Positions 17,901 through 23,674 of a DNA stretch of 23,674 nt are shown in pieces. Under the pieces are notes generated by a model. That model saw only the letters and a program-made list of their open reading frames with translations, made no database searches and was not told the DNA's origin. Source of the DNA: CAADGY01 sp900696665 (GTDB lineage: Bacteria; Acidobacteriota; Terriglobia; Bryobacterales; Bryobacteraceae). Numbering within the stretch: the stretch's first letter is position 1; every line of letters begins with the position of its first letter. The translations under genes were made by a program, and so were the position numbers. The stretch lies in contig JAPSFM010000083.1 in NCBI GenBank assembly GCA_035063885.1, positions 1-23,674 of the forward strand, written 5' to 3'.

Positions 17901-18483
17901 CGAGTACAAAGAACAGGTCAAAGGTTTCCGCGAACTAGCCCTCGTGATGATCGTCTCAGTGCTGGCCACCTACTTTGCGTTGGTCATACAGTTCCGGCAT
18001 GCGGTGAAGCCGTTCATCGTCTTCGCCGCCATTCCATTCGGTATCATTGGCGGTCTGTTGGGTCTGGAAGTAATGGGTGCGCCCTTCGGTTTCATGGCGT
18101 TTCTTGGTGTCGCGAGCCTGGTTGGTGTCATTGTCAGCCACATCATCGTGCTGTTCGACTTCATCGAGCATCGGCAGGAAACCGGGGAACCGCTCGTGGA
18201 GGCGTTGCTGGACGCAGGCATCCTCCGCCTGCGCCCCGTGCTCATCACGGTTGGTGCAACCGTCGTCGCGTTGGTTCCGCTGGCCATGAAGGGAGGACCG
18301 CTGTGGGAACCGCTTTGCTACGTGCAGATCGGCGGCCTCACCGTTTCGACTCTGATCACCCTGATCCTCGTGCCGGTGGTCTACGCCATCTTTGTGAAGG
18401 ACCTCAAGTGGGTGAAGTGGGAGGACCGCAACCAGCCTGCAGAGCAGTGCGAAGAGAAGGAGCCGGATCCGGTGCACGCGTAG
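14929..18483 (+). CDS. RND-family efflux permease (AcrB-like) with extra porter-domain segment
   Basis: A 1184-aa inner-membrane pump, about 130 residues longer than AcrB. TM1 is at about 25-43 and a large periplasmic loop runs to about 475. TM4 carries the proton-relay pair Asp542-Asp543 in LGLLVDDPVV. A second periplasmic loop and the C-terminal TM bundle follow (VASLVGVIVSHIIVLFDF). The Lys of AcrB TM10 is not present; this site reads Ser1070-His1071. About 110 residues at 170-280 (FRPGRTLFIWPH to IRPSLARVAGP) are additional to the AcrB layout and fall inside the PN2 porter subdomain. ATG 14929 has a GGAG Shine-Dalgarno; Met12 (14962) is an alternative start. Works with the two preceding genes as a tripartite pump; the substrate is unknown. 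Confidence 0.93.
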   Translation: MPTHNHGKLDQMNNTARYFVENRQVSWAVLLGIAVWGIWGYAKMPQRKDPEFPVHETLAIVQWPGQPAGRVEQLVTKQVEEAIAQNSHITEIRSFTKPGAAYVFAKFDEKLDAIGRELDDLQQKLAGVRLPQGVMPVQLVKDFSDTATLMLTVASPRVDDVDLDLRARDIKAVFRPGRTLFIWPHARTLHSDEANRITARLAEWLQQEGLLSGPRPVRGPGFAAFDAVTSKDPETLMASVKRLLRERLQTAELHPDIWEPFIADDDSAIRPSLARVAGPRYTYRELDRFTETIEKRVKAMEIVSRVNRSGLLAEQVQLRYSQDRWASYGIPIFAVQQALSTRSVVPTPGSVDVQGRSLPVVPLSDFDSLAEIGGVLIRSSTGSTVYLRDLVDIERGYDTPPPFLNYMGYRDARGQWQRARAVTIDIQMRSGEQIAHFNKIVSSEIEKVRKQLPADLIIDRTSDQPKQVEDAVELFMGSLWEAIALVVIVSWVGFWEWRSSLLMAITIPITLSMTFGMAHLLGVDLQQVSIASLIISLGLLVDDPVVAGDAIKRDLAAGRPRLMAAWQGPTKLARAILFATITNIVAYLPFLLVTGDNGRFLYALPVVMTCSLVASRIVSMTFVPMFGYYLLREKKTELTLAERRSRGFGAFYYRTGQWAIAHRWAVLGTFMLGLVVVGWLSAGLKQQFFPYERQYLSFVEVWLPQNSSISATAGVTRRAEEIIRKVAEENGRDLRSITSWVGGGGPRYWISSSPEPRQPNYAHILVQVKHNVDTDYLLPKWQQTLTANIPGATLDVRRLETSAPIGIPIQIRLSGDDLKTLRQQAAKLEQTLRDTPGSARVRNDWGEDILTAALKIDEDRASLAGISPAEVAAAATGGLDGLTVASLRDQDREIPVVFRMRMEDRALASDIASLYVWSQQGRSRVPLAQVATLDYVMQPGRIGRHQQFRTITVQCFPAQGLLASEVLMQAMPKIEQLKADLPAGMRMEIAGEYKEQVKGFRELALVMIVSVLATYFALVIQFRHAVKPFIVFAAIPFGIIGGLLGLEVMGAPFGFMAFLGVASLVGVIVSHIIVLFDFIEHRQETGEPLVEALLDAGILRLRPVLITVGATVVALVPLAMKGGPLWEPLCYVQIGGLTVSTLITLILVPVVYAIFVKDLKWVKWEDRNQPAEQCEEKEPDPVHA

Positions 18484-18526
18484 GGCTCGGCGGCAAAGCT
18501 CGCCTAGCGTGGGTTGCCTTTAGCCC
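18483..18526. terminator. Nested imperfect inverted repeat between convergent genes
   Basis: GGGCT (18483-18487) pairs with AGCCC (18522-18526). Inside it GGCAA (18492-18496) pairs with TTGCC (18515-18519). The structure fills the 48-base gap between the RND and GH15 genes, which converge. A second perfect hairpin, CAGAGT-TAGC-ACTCTG, lies at 18527-18542 and overlaps the GH15 stop codon. There is no T tract, but the position suits a two-way transcription stop. Confidence 0.35.
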
Positions 18527-18531
18527 CAGAG

Positions 18532-20370
18532 TTAGCACTCTGAACTTCCCAGCGACCGGTCGAGATTGAAAGCGGCGCTGATCAGGGCGAGATGGGTGAA
18601 CGCCTGCGGGAAGTTCCCGAGTGCCTCCCCGCGCGGTCCTGTCTGCTCGGAGAAAAGTCCCAGGTGGTTTGCATAGCTCAACATCTGTTCGAACAACAGA
18701 CGCGCTTCTTCCAGATAACGGCGATCGGCTGCGCCGGCTCTGGTCATCGCTTCCACCAGCCAAAAGGTGCAAATGTTGAACGTCCCTTCTCCCGTAGTGA
18801 ACCCGTCCGGCGCTTCCTCGATGTTATAGCGGTAGACCATCCCGTTTGAGACCAGACCTCGCTCGGACGGCGGGCGGTTGATGGCGTTCAGGGTCTTCAG
18901 CATTTTCGGATCTCCCGGCGACAGGAAGAACACCAGCGGCATCATAAGCGCCGATGCGTCCAGGGAGTCGCTGCCGTAGTACTGCACGAATGCCTGCCGC
19001 TCCTCGCTCCAACCGTTTTCGAGAATGTCTTCGTAAATCTCGTCGCGGACCTTCAGCCACTTTTCACGATCTGCCGGGAACGATCTTTTGTCAGCCAGCC
19101 GCAAAGCGCGGTCAATGGCTACCCAGCACATCATCTTCGAGTACACGAAATGCTGGGAGCCGCTGCGGACCTCCCAGATGCCCTCATCTTCCCGCCGCCA
19201 GTTGTCGCAAAGCCAGTTCGTCAGCCGCCGCAGATTGGTCCACTGCTCGTAGGGAATCTGAACTCCGTACTTGTTGAACAGATAAACCGAATCCATCAGC
19301 TCGCCGTAAATATCGAGTTGCAACTGGCTGTGTGCTCCGTTGCCGATGCGGACGGGCCGCGAGCCGCGGAATCCTTCTAAGTGATGGAGCTCGGTTTCTT
19401 CCGGAACGTGGCTGCCATCGATGGCGTACATCAGTTCGAGAGACCCGTCCGGTTCCAGGTGGTGGCACCGGTCGTCGATCCAGGACATGAAGGCCGCGGC
19501 CTCGCTGGTGAAGCCGATTCGCATCAGGGCGTACAGGGTGAATGCGGCGTCGCGAATCCAGGTATAACGGTAGTCCCAATTTCGCGAACCGGCGATGCTT
19601 TCGGGCAGACTGGTTGTCGGCGCGGCGACGATAGCACCTGTGGGAGCGAACGTCAACAGCTTCAGAACCAGCGCGGAGCGCTCCACAATCTCGCGCCATC
19701 TGCCGCGATATGTGCATTGCGACAACCAGTCGCGCCAGAATTGCACCGTCTCGCGGAAAAGGCGCTCTCCTTCGGCATCGGAGATTCCGATGAAGGCGTC
19801 ATCCGCGTCGGAAATACCGTGCAGTTCGAAGTTTGCAGTGCTACCGTCGTTGAGCACGAATTCGGCGGTCACACCGTCGCCTTCGCACTGAAGCGGAAAA
19901 TCGGCTTCCAGTCCGAGGTTGACGGCGCCGGAACGGAACCGTGCCGTGTTGTCGTGGACATCGACACGGTGCTTCACTCGTCCATAATCAAACGCCGGGA
20001 AACACTCCATACGAAAGCGCATTTCTCCGCGGACCATCTTCAGACGACGAATCAGCCCGTGATAACCGCGCCCGTCAAGGGGAGCCTTAACGGGCATGTA
20101 GTCCACAATTTCGGCCACCCCGCGCGTAGACAGAAACCGCGTGACCAGGACGTTGGTGCCGGGCCAATAAACCTGCTTCCGGGTCAGTTCGTCTTCGAGA
20201 GGAAAGATTCGGAAGTAACCGCCTTTTTGATCATCCAGTATTGCTGCAAAGACGCTCGGAGAATCGAAATTCGGATAACAGAACCAATCGATCGATCCGT
20301 TTTTGCCGGCAAGGGCAATGGTGTGCATGTTGCCGATAACGCCATAATCCTCAATGGGTTGATAGGGCAT
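18532..20370 (-). CDS. Glycoside hydrolase family 15 protein (glucoamylase/trehalase type)
   Basis: A 612-aa cytoplasmic enzyme, normal for bacterial GH15. An N-terminal beta-sandwich (about 1-230) starts with IEDYGVIGNMHTIALAG, the common opening of this family. The (alpha/alpha)6 barrel starts near SIAGSRNWDYRYTWIRDA (about 258-275), the family's substrate-binding signature. The likely general acid is Glu400 (EGIWEVRSG) and the general base Glu528 (TTGEGTFN). It should release glucose from alpha-linked glucans or trehalose by inversion; which one cannot be decided by reading. ATG 20370 begins at the conserved domain; the frame is open back to 20505, but that would overlap the gene ahead. 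It starts 10 bases after the DUF2007-like gene, so they are probably co-transcribed. Confidence 0.93.
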   Translation of the reverse strand: MPYQPIEDYGVIGNMHTIALAGKNGSIDWFCYPNFDSPSVFAAILDDQKGGYFRIFPLEDELTRKQVYWPGTNVLVTRFLSTRGVAEIVDYMPVKAPLDGRGYHGLIRRLKMVRGEMRFRMECFPAFDYGRVKHRVDVHDNTARFRSGAVNLGLEADFPLQCEGDGVTAEFVLNDGSTANFELHGISDADDAFIGISDAEGERLFRETVQFWRDWLSQCTYRGRWREIVERSALVLKLLTFAPTGAIVAAPTTSLPESIAGSRNWDYRYTWIRDAAFTLYALMRIGFTSEAAAFMSWIDDRCHHLEPDGSLELMYAIDGSHVPEETELHHLEGFRGSRPVRIGNGAHSQLQLDIYGELMDSVYLFNKYGVQIPYEQWTNLRRLTNWLCDNWRREDEGIWEVRSGSQHFVYSKMMCWVAIDRALRLADKRSFPADREKWLKVRDEIYEDILENGWSEERQAFVQYYGSDSLDASALMMPLVFFLSPGDPKMLKTLNAINRPPSERGLVSNGMVYRYNIEEAPDGFTTGEGTFNICTFWLVEAMTRAGAADRRYLEEARLLFEQMLSYANHLGLFSEQTGPRGEALGNFPQAFTHLALISAAFNLDRSLGSSEC

Positions 20371-20380
20371 GCTAAACCGA

Positions 20381-20899
20381 TCAGATCCCGGAACCGCCCA
20401 GAACCGTATCTTCGGCTTCGCGCTGTGCCTCTTCGGCGGCCTCGGGTCCGGCGGCGCGTGCTTCCGCAAGTGTCCGGTTTGCGGCATCGGCGTACTCCCG
20501 GGCAACGCGCACCTCGAAGCGGAGGACCGGCAGTGTGCTATTGCCGATGAGCACGGTGGGAATCATGTTCGCTTCAAGAATGCTTTTCACGCCCAGAGCC
20601 TCCATTTCAGCGGTGGTTCCCTCAGCGCTGAAAATGGTCTCGAGGTCGAGTTCGTGCGAAGTGTCCACCGGTTGCTCCCCGGTGGCGATGCGTGCCTCGA
20701 TCAACTTCTCTGCTTCGGCTGCGCGCTCGGGCGGGACACGGACTTCATAGGTGCCACTGAAGACGCCGGGGGCATGCTCGTCGAGCAGAACGGCATTCAT
20801 GTCCGCGCTGGAGAGCAGGTCGTAAACGGCCTCGGCATCTTCCTTCGCGTTTGCATCAGCCGATCGATATACCGTGATGAAGCCTGTTCCCTCTGTCAT
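20381..20899 (-). CDS. Small protein with two DUF2007-like repeats
   Basis: A 172-aa acidic cytoplasmic protein. Two similar units are visible. Residues about 8-68 read ITVYRSADANAKEDAEAVYDLLSSADMNAVLLD up to a TYEVRVPPERAAEAEKLIEA block (read in parts). Residues about 84-150 read LETIFSAEGTTAEMEALGVKSILEANMIPTVL (in parts) and end with RFEVRVAREYADAANRTLAEA. This strand-helix-strand pattern with a terminal ERA-EAEKLI-like helix is that of DUF2007, a small domain of putative signal-transducing proteins. The function is unknown. It precedes the GH15 gene by 10 bases, so it may bind or tune storage-glucan metabolism, which is inference. The Shine-Dalgarno is weak. Confidence 0.75.
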   Translation of the reverse strand: MTEGTGFITVYRSADANAKEDAEAVYDLLSSADMNAVLLDEHAPGVFSGTYEVRVPPERAAEAEKLIEARIATGEQPVDTSHELDLETIFSAEGTTAEMEALGVKSILEANMIPTVLIGNSTLPVLRFEVRVAREYADAANRTLAEARAAGPEAAEEAQREAEDTVLGGSGI

Positions 20900-20999
20900 A
20901 ACTAGAGCATACCGCTACCATCCGCGAAACGCATGTCAGTCTGGAACTTGCCGCACAGCTTGCAAACGCTTACCCTCAAGCAAGGAGGGGGAGACACCA

Positions 21000-22346
21000 A
21001 TGGTGACTGGCAACGGTGCGACACCCGCCGTCCGCTTGCGGGCCATGCGGATGCTCGGCTACCTTCTATGGATCGCCTCAGGCGCATTCGCTGTTATCGC
21101 GCTGGCCGCGTGGTTCTCCCTCATGGATGGCTGGATTCGTTTTCTGGCATCCGTGCGCCGAAGTCTCGGTTTCACAGTTCCACCCGGCCCGGACTGGCTG
21201 CTCATTGCAGGGCTTGCCGCGGGAATCGCCGTCCCTGTTGTGGCTCTCATCGGGATCTACGCCGTTTACATGCGGAGCTGGAGAAAACGCCTGGATGTCG
21301 TATGGGCTGGAGTGCCGGTGCGGGTTATCGATACACGCGTTCACCCGCTCGAATCCGTCGCTACAGAGAAGGAACTGGCCGCCCGCTATGCCTACCTGCG
21401 TGCGCTCGTGACGTCGCCCTCCTGGATAGGAACGATTGAACCACCACCGGAAGCCGCCGCCGGTGCGGAGGGTTATAAGGGGCTTTCGGCGCGCGTCCTC
21501 GCCTCGCTCGAGCAGGATGTCTTTACTCGCGCCCTCGCCACCGGAATGGTGGTGGGGGTTAGCCGCAGCCGCTTCCTGGATCTGCTGACCATTCTCAGCG
21601 CCGCGCTGGAGTTGCAACTGAACGTACTGGCGCGATTGGGCAAGAAACCTTCGCTGGGAACCTGGGCCCAGCTTTGGCGGCGCGCGGGCGCCAGTCTGTT
21701 CCTGAACACTTATCTGAATCGTGAAGAAGCATTCGAGTTGAAATTGGCACTGCGTAAAGCCGCCATGGGCATTGAGGCGGCGGCTGCCGGAGCCGAGGAC
21801 ATGCTCGATCGTTTCGCCGATGCCGACTGGGACCAGTACCTTGACGATCTGCTGCCGGAGGAGGGAGGTGTTGCCGGGGCATTCAAGATGGGTGCCGAGA
21901 CGCTGCTCACCGGTTCCGGCCTGGTGCTCGGTGTCGGGGCACAGGGTGTTCGCCAACTCGCCCGGTTCATTGACCATGCTGCACAGGAACTGCTCGAAGG
22001 TGTACTCGCTTCGGGCATCCTTTATTACCACGGTATGGCGATTGCCGCCGATTGCCTTGCACTCGACCGCGTACACCGCGAGGGCCCGGAAATGAACCGG
22101 TCTGTGCGCGATGCGATCGGCGGCGCCACCCGCCTAGCCGGTCAACTGCTTCGGAGGCAGGTGATCGGATTCCGCACCGCGCTGAAGCAGAAACGCAGAC
22201 AGGCGATTGAGCAGATCCGAAAGGTTCCAGGGCGTAGCTGGGACGGCATCGGAGCCGGCGCCACTCGCATGTGGCAGGGTGCGCGCGGTCGTTTTGGGCG
22301 CGGTGGCCGCGAAGAGACACCTGGAGGATCCACCGCGGGAAAATAG
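21000..22346 (+). CDS. Two-TM membrane protein, possibly DUF697-like
   Basis: A 448-aa protein. Two hydrophobic segments lie at about 19-42 (LGYLLWIASGAFAVIALAAW) and 66-91 (WLLIAGLAAGIAVPVVALIG). A long helical part follows. Around residues 175-260 it contains a segment (GMVVGVSRSRFLDLLTIL, then ALELQLNVLARLGKKP) reminiscent of the DUF697 domain found in GTPase-associated membrane proteins such as YcjF. The C-terminus (about 395-448) is strongly basic and Gly/Arg-rich. No GTPase motif is visible. ATG 21000 follows an AAGGAGG Shine-Dalgarno at a spacing of 10; the frame is open back to 20874 but that would overlap the divergent gene. The role is unknown and the family call is tentative. It converges with the Gfo/Idh/MocA gene with only 3 bases between stops. 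Confidence 0.78.
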   Translation: MVTGNGATPAVRLRAMRMLGYLLWIASGAFAVIALAAWFSLMDGWIRFLASVRRSLGFTVPPGPDWLLIAGLAAGIAVPVVALIGIYAVYMRSWRKRLDVVWAGVPVRVIDTRVHPLESVATEKELAARYAYLRALVTSPSWIGTIEPPPEAAAGAEGYKGLSARVLASLEQDVFTRALATGMVVGVSRSRFLDLLTILSAALELQLNVLARLGKKPSLGTWAQLWRRAGASLFLNTYLNREEAFELKLALRKAAMGIEAAAAGAEDMLDRFADADWDQYLDDLLPEEGGVAGAFKMGAETLLTGSGLVLGVGAQGVRQLARFIDHAAQELLEGVLASGILYYHGMAIAADCLALDRVHREGPEMNRSVRDAIGGATRLAGQLLRRQVIGFRTALKQKRRQAIEQIRKVPGRSWDGIGAGATRMWQGARGRFGRGGREETPGGSTAGK

Positions 22347-22349
22347 CCG

Positions 22350-23438
22350 TTACCGCCGCCACAAATCGATCGGTTTCTTTACGCCGGACGGCCGGAAGGG
22401 CAGTTCGATTTTTCGTCCTTCCCCCGCCGAGGCATAGCCGGCGTAGAGCGCTTCCATCACAACACGCCCGTCTTCACCCGTCGCCTGTGGTTCTTCCTTG
22501 CCACGCACGCAGCGCGCGAAGTGGCGCATCTCCTGGGGCAACCCGTAATTCCAATGTTCATCGAACACGGGATAGCTCCAGCCGGTGGTAGAAGACGCTT
22601 TCTCGACAGCGTAACCATAGCCGTGCTCGCTATAAGTGGGCAGCGCATTGCCCATGTGGAGATTTGCGTATGTGACACCCGCATCGCCGTACACTTCCAC
22701 GCGGTCATCCATCCCGCCGCCCTTTGTCCAACTATTCTCCACCAGCCCTACGGCGCCGTTGTCGAATTCGAGGATGCACAGCGCGTTGTCATCGCCCGTA
22801 GTCTTGTCCACGTGGACGTAGGTTCCCAGGTGGCAATACACGCTCTTAATTGCGGGCCGTCCCAAAAACCAGTAGCAGAATGCGATGCCATGACAGCCCA
22901 GATCCATCAGCGCGCCGCCTCCCGCGCGCTCCATGTCCCAGAACCAGCCGCTGTGCGGACCGGAATGCTTCTCACTCTGTTTCACAAGGTGGATCTTTCC
23001 GAATGCTCCCTGGTCAGCCATCTCCTTTGCCCGGACGTATTTCGGCGTGAAGAAGAGTTCTTCGGCATACATCAGTAGCACCCCTTCGCTCCGGCAGACT
23101 TCGATCATTTCGTCGGCTTCTTCGATCGTCATACATAGCGGCTTCTCGCAAACCACGTGCTTCTTCGCCCGGGCGATATCGAGAGTCATCTGAGCGTGCA
23201 ATGCGTTCGGCGCCGCAATTGTCACCATTTCGATATCCTTTTCGTGCAGCATCTCGCGATAATCGAGGAACACGCGTGGGATGCTATACTTGCGCGCCAG
23301 TGCCGCGGCGTTCCCGGGCGTTGGAGATGCGATCGCCACGACCGCTGCTTCGTCCGGCATCAGTTGAAACGAGGCGGCATGAATATCGGCTTCAAACTGT
23401 GAGCCGATAATTCCCACTTTCACTTTTCCATTGGCCAT
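22350..23438 (-). CDS. Gfo/Idh/MocA-family NAD(P)-dependent oxidoreductase
   Basis: A 362-aa enzyme of normal family length. The N-terminal Rossmann fold begins VKVGIIGSQFEADIH; the third Gly of the usual GxGxxG pattern is replaced. The hallmark CEKPL has Lys99, and the C-terminal domain carries GGGALMDLGCHG with Asp179 and His183, the expected catalytic partners. The family oxidises or reduces sugars, inositols and related compounds. A Shine-Dalgarno AGGAG lies nine bases before ATG 23438. There is no signal peptide, so it is probably cytoplasmic. Its own upstream region is in the window, so it starts a transcription unit, but no clear promoter was found. It may link to the sugar locus only functionally, because it is 14 kb away. 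Confidence 0.93.
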   Translation of the reverse strand: MANGKVKVGIIGSQFEADIHAASFQLMPDEAAVVAIASPTPGNAAALARKYSIPRVFLDYREMLHEKDIEMVTIAAPNALHAQMTLDIARAKKHVVCEKPLCMTIEEADEMIEVCRSEGVLLMYAEELFFTPKYVRAKEMADQGAFGKIHLVKQSEKHSGPHSGWFWDMERAGGGALMDLGCHGIAFCYWFLGRPAIKSVYCHLGTYVHVDKTTGDDNALCILEFDNGAVGLVENSWTKGGGMDDRVEVYGDAGVTYANLHMGNALPTYSEHGYGYAVEKASSTTGWSYPVFDEHWNYGLPQEMRHFARCVRGKEEPQATGEDGRVVMEALYAGYASAGEGRKIELPFRPSGVKKPIDLWRR

Positions 23439-23498
23439 CCCTTGGTGCTCCTATTCGGAATTGCGGTGACACATCCGCCATCTGCTCGCCAACACGCG

Positions 23499-23650
23499 CG
23501 GCTCGGTTTCAGAGCCGTGACCGAGAGGCAGCGGTGCGTTGAAACCGCACATTTAGTCTACTTCGCGGTGCAAAATGATGGCGTCCGCTCAGCGCGGGTG
23601 AAGTTCTGAGGCGAACAGACCGAAACAAAATAACCTGATTCTGTTTTGGT
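23499..23650. promoter_or_regulatory. Hairpin-rich leader region of the Gfo/Idh/MocA gene
   Basis: The 236 bases beyond the oxidoreductase start hold no gene I can support. They contain three stems: CGGCTC-7-GAGCCG (23499-23517), CGGTTTCA with TGAAACCG (23504-23511 and 23540-23547, which would compete with the first), and ACCGAAACA with TGTTTTGGT (23619-23627 and 23642-23650, one G-T pair). These could be operators, alternative leader structures, or the end signal of a gene outside the window. Confidence 0.3.
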
Positions 23651-23674
23651 TCGTCTTTCAGACATGATTCGCTT

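Noticed and set aside
19381..20550. Long plus-strand open frame (389 codons) over the GH15 gene
   Set aside because: It is antisense to a clearly conserved enzyme with intact catalytic motifs. Its translation has no recognisable domain, and the long frame is what high GC at third positions produces on the opposite strand.
21078..22076. Minus-strand open frame (332 codons) opposite the two-TM protein
   Set aside because: The plus-strand gene has a strong AAGGAGG ribosome site and clear membrane segments; the antisense translation is low-complexity and unconvincing.
1..23674. CRISPR array, tRNA, rRNA or defence island
   Set aside because: No regularly spaced direct repeats, cloverleaf-like segments or recognisable defence proteins were found on either strand by reading.

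Overview
The window looks like a piece of an Acidobacteriota chromosome, probably of the Solibacter/Bryobacter type. The evidence is a very long TonB-dependent receptor with an N-terminal carboxypeptidase-regulatory-like domain (Oar-like), a high-GC gene set, a dense mix of carbohydrate enzymes, and an RND pump with a large extra segment. The taxonomic call is inference from gene style, not from a marker gene. No rRNA, tRNA, CRISPR array or intact mobile element was seen.

Layout. (1) 1-~606 is a decayed, repeatedly frameshifted remnant of an IS1380-type transposase. (2) 619-8527, all on the minus strand, is a carbohydrate locus. In transcription order it holds a secreted clan-A, GH30-like glycoside hydrolase, a 1087-aa Oar-like TonB-dependent receptor, an enolase-superfamily (mandelate racemase/muconate lactonizing type) acid-sugar dehydratase candidate, an aldose-1-epimerase-like protein and an SDR dehydrogenase. 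The last three are packed with a 6-bp gap and a 4-bp ATGA overlap. (3) 8725-11416, plus strand and divergent from the hydrolase, encodes an exported protein of probable alpha/alpha-barrel type and an EamA/DMT membrane transporter. (4) 11610-18483 is a drug-efflux module: a divergent TetR regulator followed by TolC-type, HlyD/MFP-type and RND permease genes. (5) 18532-20899, minus strand, is a GH15 glucoamylase/trehalase-type enzyme preceded by a small protein with two DUF2007-like repeats. (6) 21000-22346, plus strand, is a two-TM membrane protein with DUF697-like character. (7) 22350-23438, minus strand, is a Gfo/Idh/MocA oxidoreductase.

How the parts may work together. The outer-membrane receptor, the secreted hydrolase and the divergently encoded exported protein suggest capture and trimming of a plant or microbial glycan. 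The mutarotase-like, SDR and enolase-superfamily enzymes are the kinds of enzyme used in non-phosphorylative oxidation of a deoxy- or acid sugar (mutarotase, dehydrogenase, sugar-acid dehydratase), with lactonase and aldolase steps not seen here. Inverted repeats in the gaps at 8562-8618, 3485-3512 and 12289-12310 are the best operator candidates. The efflux module has a standard divergent TetR layout, with an imperfect dyad lying between the two predicted promoters.
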